A stretch of DNA of 64,000 nt from assembly GCA_020161435.1 (NCBI GenBank), contig JAIUNV010000008.1, forward strand, positions 124,001 to 188,000. Reading direction: 5' to 3'. The notes beneath the pieces are model-generated. The model was not told the DNA's origin, made no database searches, and was given only the letters and a program-made list of their open reading frames with translations. Position 1 is the first letter of the stretch, and the number at the start of each line of letters is the position of its first letter. The translations under genes were made by a program, and so were the position numbers. This document shows, in pieces, positions 61,091 to 64,000 of this stretch. The DNA comes from Bacteroidota bacterium (GTDB lineage: Bacteria; Bacteroidota; Bacteroidia; Chitinophagales; Chitinophagaceae).

Positions 61091-64000
61091 ATGGAAACCC
61101 GTAAAATGCCATATATGAAGCACATGCTAAAACCAAAACTGCTAGCACTTAGCGTATTTATGATGATGGCGGTCAGCCTGTTTGCACAGGAAGTCATCGT
61201 CTCTGGTACTGTAACCGGTGCCGATAGCGGACAGCCACTTGAAGGTGTGTCTGTAAGAGTTAAAAATACCACTACCGGTACAGCTACCAACGACAAAGGT
61301 CAGTTCTCTATCAAGGCGCCTTCTTCAGAATCGGTGTTGTCCTTTACTTATGTAGGATATGCTGTGTATGAAATTAAAGCGGGTGCAAGTGGCAGCATTA
61401 CAGTTAGTCTTACTAAAGCCAACAACCAATTAGATGAAGTAGTAGTGATTGGTTATGGTACTAAAAAGAAAGTGAATGTGATTGGTGCTGTAGCACATAT
61501 CCGTTCAGAAGATATTCAGGATATTCCGGTGGGCAATATTGGTCAGGCACTCATCAACCGTTTGCCGGGTGTGGGTGTCAGTGTTGCTTCGGGCAAGCCA
61601 GGCGCCAGTGTCAACATCAACATTCGTGGTGCTTCAATTTTTGCAGGGGCTACTTTGGTAGGAGCCACTGCCGATCCGCTGTTTGTAATTGACGGTCTGA
61701 TAGCCAGCAAAGAAGATTTTGATAACCTCGATGCCAGCCTCATTGAAGACATTAACTTTTTGAAGGATGCATCTGCCGCCATTTATGGTGCAGCAGGTGC
61801 AAAAGGCGTAGTGCTGGTAACTACTAAAAAAGGCCGCCCCGGTAAACCCAAAATTTCTTATTCTGGTTATTTCGGTATTTCTGATGAAGCAGTGAAGCCT
61901 CAAATTATGAGTGCTTATGAACATGCGAAACTGCTGAACAACGGATACGAATTAACAGGCGCTCCTACAGCGCAGCGTTTTTCACAAGCCGATCTCGATT
62001 TTTTGGCTACCAACCCCTACAAAAGCTGGTACGATGAAATGTGGAAGGCTTCTTCACAAATGCGCCACACTTTAAACGTCAGTGGCGGTTCTGACAGGAT
62101 TACATTTTTTGCCGGTGGCAACTACTTCCGTCAGGATGGTAACTATGGTGGTATTCTTTCTCAGAAGTACGGGTTTAGAATGGGTACCAACGTAAAAATA
62201 GCTGATGGACTTTCTGCCAATGTAATTTTTGCATCAGACTTCAGCAAGGATAATCGTAACACACTGAAAGGTGCCAACGATGAATCGGATGATTTGTCTA
62301 TCCGTGCCATTTACCTTACTCCTAAGTGGGTGCCCATGAGCATCAATGGCGTGCCAGTAGGTTGGAGTGGTGTAAACCCTCCGGGCAACTGGAACCCCAA
62401 TGCATTGTTTAGTTCTGGCAACTACAAAAGAAATGATGGCCAGGGCATGAACATCAACGCTTCGTTGGAGTACAAACCTACTTTCTTAAAAGGTTTGACA
62501 GCACGTTTTCAGTATGGCAGAAACAGCCGCACCAATGCAGGCAAAGAATATTTTCCTCACTATCGTGTAGGTAATTTTATTCGGGGTGGTCAAAATGGCT
62601 TGCTGTATACCGATGTATTGAATGCCAGTACACCTATGCAAACCGTGAGCAACAGCGATCAGTTGGCTGAAGGTTCAGATGTAAGCAACAGCAACCAAAT
62701 GGTAGCTACGCTTTCCTACGGGTTTAAAACAAATACCAGCGATTTTGATGTAATGGTTGGCTTCGACCAAAGCGAATCAAACACCAGAAATATTTACATC
62801 TACAAAAACGGACAATTGGTGAATGGTGTTGATCAGTTTTGGGCATTTAGCAATACCGGCCAAACCATTCGTAACCCTCAATACAGCGAGTCTGTAAAGC
62901 GTTCTTTTATCGGCCGCATGAATTATTCTTTCATGGATAAATACATGGTTGAAATTATTGCCCGTTATGACGCATCTGCAAACTTCCCTCCTCAAAACCG
63001 TTGGGGTTTATTCCCATCTATTGGTTTGGGTTGGAAGATCAGCGAAGAAAATTTCTTCCAGCGTACATTCCCCTTTATCGATTTTATGAAGATCAGGGCT
63101 AACTATGGGTTGGTAGGCGAAGACCGTGTAGCTAACCGATTGTGGCAAGCTCGTTTTACCCAAACTACCGGCATGCTGTTTGGTTCTGTTGTTACCAATG
63201 GTCTCGATCCAAACCTTTCGCCCAACCCCAACATCACTTGGGAAAAGGCCCGTACGTTCAACGCAGGTTTCGACGTGAATGTGATGCGCAGCAAACTCAC
63301 TTTTGCCTACGACTTTTTCCATCGTTACAACTATGATGGATTCGACAGATTGGATGCAGGTGTATTGCCACCCACAACCGGTGTAGCCACTGCAGTGGTA
63401 AACTATGGCCAGAGCGTAAGCTGGGGGCATGAGTTTATGGTTGGCTATCGCGGAAAAATCACCAAGGATTTGAATTACACCGCCGATATCAACTTCGGAT
63501 TTTCTAACTCACGTTTGATTCGTTCTTATTTCAACCCTGCACGTTTGGGTACTTACGGACCTGATGGGCTGAGCATTACTCAAGGCCTCGATCCTCGTCA
63601 GTACAACAGCAGCAACTTCGGTTATATTTCTAAAGGCATTCTTCGTACACAAGATGATGTAGATGCGCTGTTGTCAAAAAATCCTAACTACCTCATTGGT
63701 GGACAAAAACCACAAGTTGGTTTCATGGATTTTGAAGATGTAAATGGTGATGGCAGAATTGATGACCGTGATATTACTGTGATGTACAACCGCACCACAC
63801 CAGTGGTTGCTTTTGGTATGACCTTTGGCGTAAGCTATCGTGCATTCAAATTGCAAATGAACATGAACCTGCGCCTCGGTGGCAAAGTGTTCTATGATAG
63901 TGAAGCACGTAAAGTGCCTACCACCACACAAAATGCGCCGTCATTCTGGAACGATACCTGGTCGTTTGATAATCCAAACGCACAGTTTCCAAGAGCTGAT
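61091..64000 (+). CDS. SusC-family TonB-dependent receptor (third), 3' truncated by the window
   Basis: The frame is open from ATG 61091 to the window end (970 codons). The N-terminus METRKMPYMKHMLKPKLLAL is followed by a hydrophobic core and a cut near SLFAQ; the ATG at 61106 is an alternative. Next are the regulatory-like domain (VIVSGTVTGADSGQPLEGVS, FTYVGYAVYEI), the motif DEVVVIGYGTKKKVNVIGAV, and a plug with VNINIRGASIFAG, VIDGLIAS and FLKDASAAIYGAAGAKGVVL. The barrel has YDASANFPPQNRWGLFPSIG, and a late calcium-like loop, DVNGDGRIDDRDITVMY. The C-terminal strands and the expected susD lie beyond the window. Its cargo is probably a pectin fragment, inferred from the enzymes upstream. 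Confidence 0.96.
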   Translation, partial: METRKMPYMKHMLKPKLLALSVFMMMAVSLFAQEVIVSGTVTGADSGQPLEGVSVRVKNTTTGTATNDKGQFSIKAPSSESVLSFTYVGYAVYEIKAGASGSITVSLTKANNQLDEVVVIGYGTKKKVNVIGAVAHIRSEDIQDIPVGNIGQALINRLPGVGVSVASGKPGASVNINIRGASIFAGATLVGATADPLFVIDGLIASKEDFDNLDASLIEDINFLKDASAAIYGAAGAKGVVLVTTKKGRPGKPKISYSGYFGISDEAVKPQIMSAYEHAKLLNNGYELTGAPTAQRFSQADLDFLATNPYKSWYDEMWKASSQMRHTLNVSGGSDRITFFAGGNYFRQDGNYGGILSQKYGFRMGTNVKIADGLSANVIFASDFSKDNRNTLKGANDESDDLSIRAIYLTPKWVPMSINGVPVGWSGVNPPGNWNPNALFSSGNYKRNDGQGMNINASLEYKPTFLKGLTARFQYGRNSRTNAGKEYFPHYRVGNFIRGGQNGLLYTDVLNASTPMQTVSNSDQLAEGSDVSNSNQMVATLSYGFKTNTSDFDVMVGFDQSESNTRNIYIYKNGQLVNGVDQFWAFSNTGQTIRNPQYSESVKRSFIGRMNYSFMDKYMVEIIARYDASANFPPQNRWGLFPSIGLGWKISEENFFQRTFPFIDFMKIRANYGLVGEDRVANRLWQARFTQTTGMLFGSVVTNGLDPNLSPNPNITWEKARTFNAGFDVNVMRSKLTFAYDFFHRYNYDGFDRLDAGVLPPTTGVATAVVNYGQSVSWGHEFMVGYRGKITKDLNYTADINFGFSNSRLIRSYFNPARLGTYGPDGLSITQGLDPRQYNSSNFGYISKGILRTQDDVDALLSKNPNYLIGGQKPQVGFMDFEDVNGDGRIDDRDITVMYNRTTPVVAFGMTFGVSYRAFKLQMNMNLRLGGKVFYDSEARKVPTTTQNAPSFWNDTWSFDNPNAQFPRAD

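Noticed and set aside
1..64000. CRISPR arrays, tRNA/rRNA genes, transposases, integrases
   Set aside because: I looked for spaced repeats, tRNA-like cloverleaf sequences and typical transposase motifs and found none that I could support by eye.

Overview
The window reads as a carbohydrate-utilisation island from a Bacteroidota chromosome. SusC/SusD pairs, lipobox lipoproteins, a one-protein hybrid two-component system and a dense run of glycoside hydrolases and lyases all point there. The style suggests Chitinophagaceae, but genus was not determined. Every gene I accept lies on the + strand. I see no tRNA, rRNA, CRISPR array, insertion sequence or phage gene.

Region 1 (1-6.8 kb): a 5'-truncated SusC, a SusD, a LamG-domain lipoprotein and a secreted glucoamylase-fold (PF10091/GH144-like) enzyme. 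This resembles a small beta-glucan (possibly beta-1,2-glucan) locus. Region 2 (6.9-29.7 kb): a 1371-residue hybrid two-component regulator, then a BNR_4 propeller enzyme, GH105, galT, a LacZ-type GH2, a second SusC/SusD pair, a three-module GH43-GH43-GH16 protein, a DUF2264 protein and a second GH105. The set fits a galactose backbone with rhamnose and glucuronate caps, such as arabinogalactan or gum-arabic-like glycans. Two regions rich in C-runs, before the BNR_4 gene and before the second SusC, may be the regulator's targets.

Region 3 (29.7-41.8 kb): a catabolic block for L-rhamnose and L-fucose. The first unit has an SDR, an FAH-family diketo-acid hydrolase, FucP, a rhamnose mutarotase, a lactonase and a second SDR, and it ends at a terminator. 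The second unit has a MaoC dehydratase, a cytosolic solute-binding-protein-like protein, two CaiB-type CoA-transferases, a second lactonase, RhaT and a Gfo/Idh/MocA oxidoreductase. The set matches the non-phosphorylative diketohydrolase route to pyruvate and lactate, except that the usual enolase-superfamily sugar-acid dehydratase is absent. The MaoC/CaiB cassette may supply this step through CoA thioesters, and it is the best candidate for an undescribed system here.

Region 4 (41.9-60.1 kb): a pectin-degrading battery with a PL1 lyase, a large unassigned glycosidase-like protein, GH28, GH95 with an inserted beta-sandwich, GH2 with a malectin domain, GH78, a zinc dehydrogenase and another GH2. 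It would release galacturonate, galactose and L-rhamnose (and L-fucose or L-galactose), with the deoxysugars feeding region 3. Region 5 (60.1 kb to the end): a near-perfect LacI-type operator, a DUF3826 protein and a third SusC cut by the window end, so another locus begins there.
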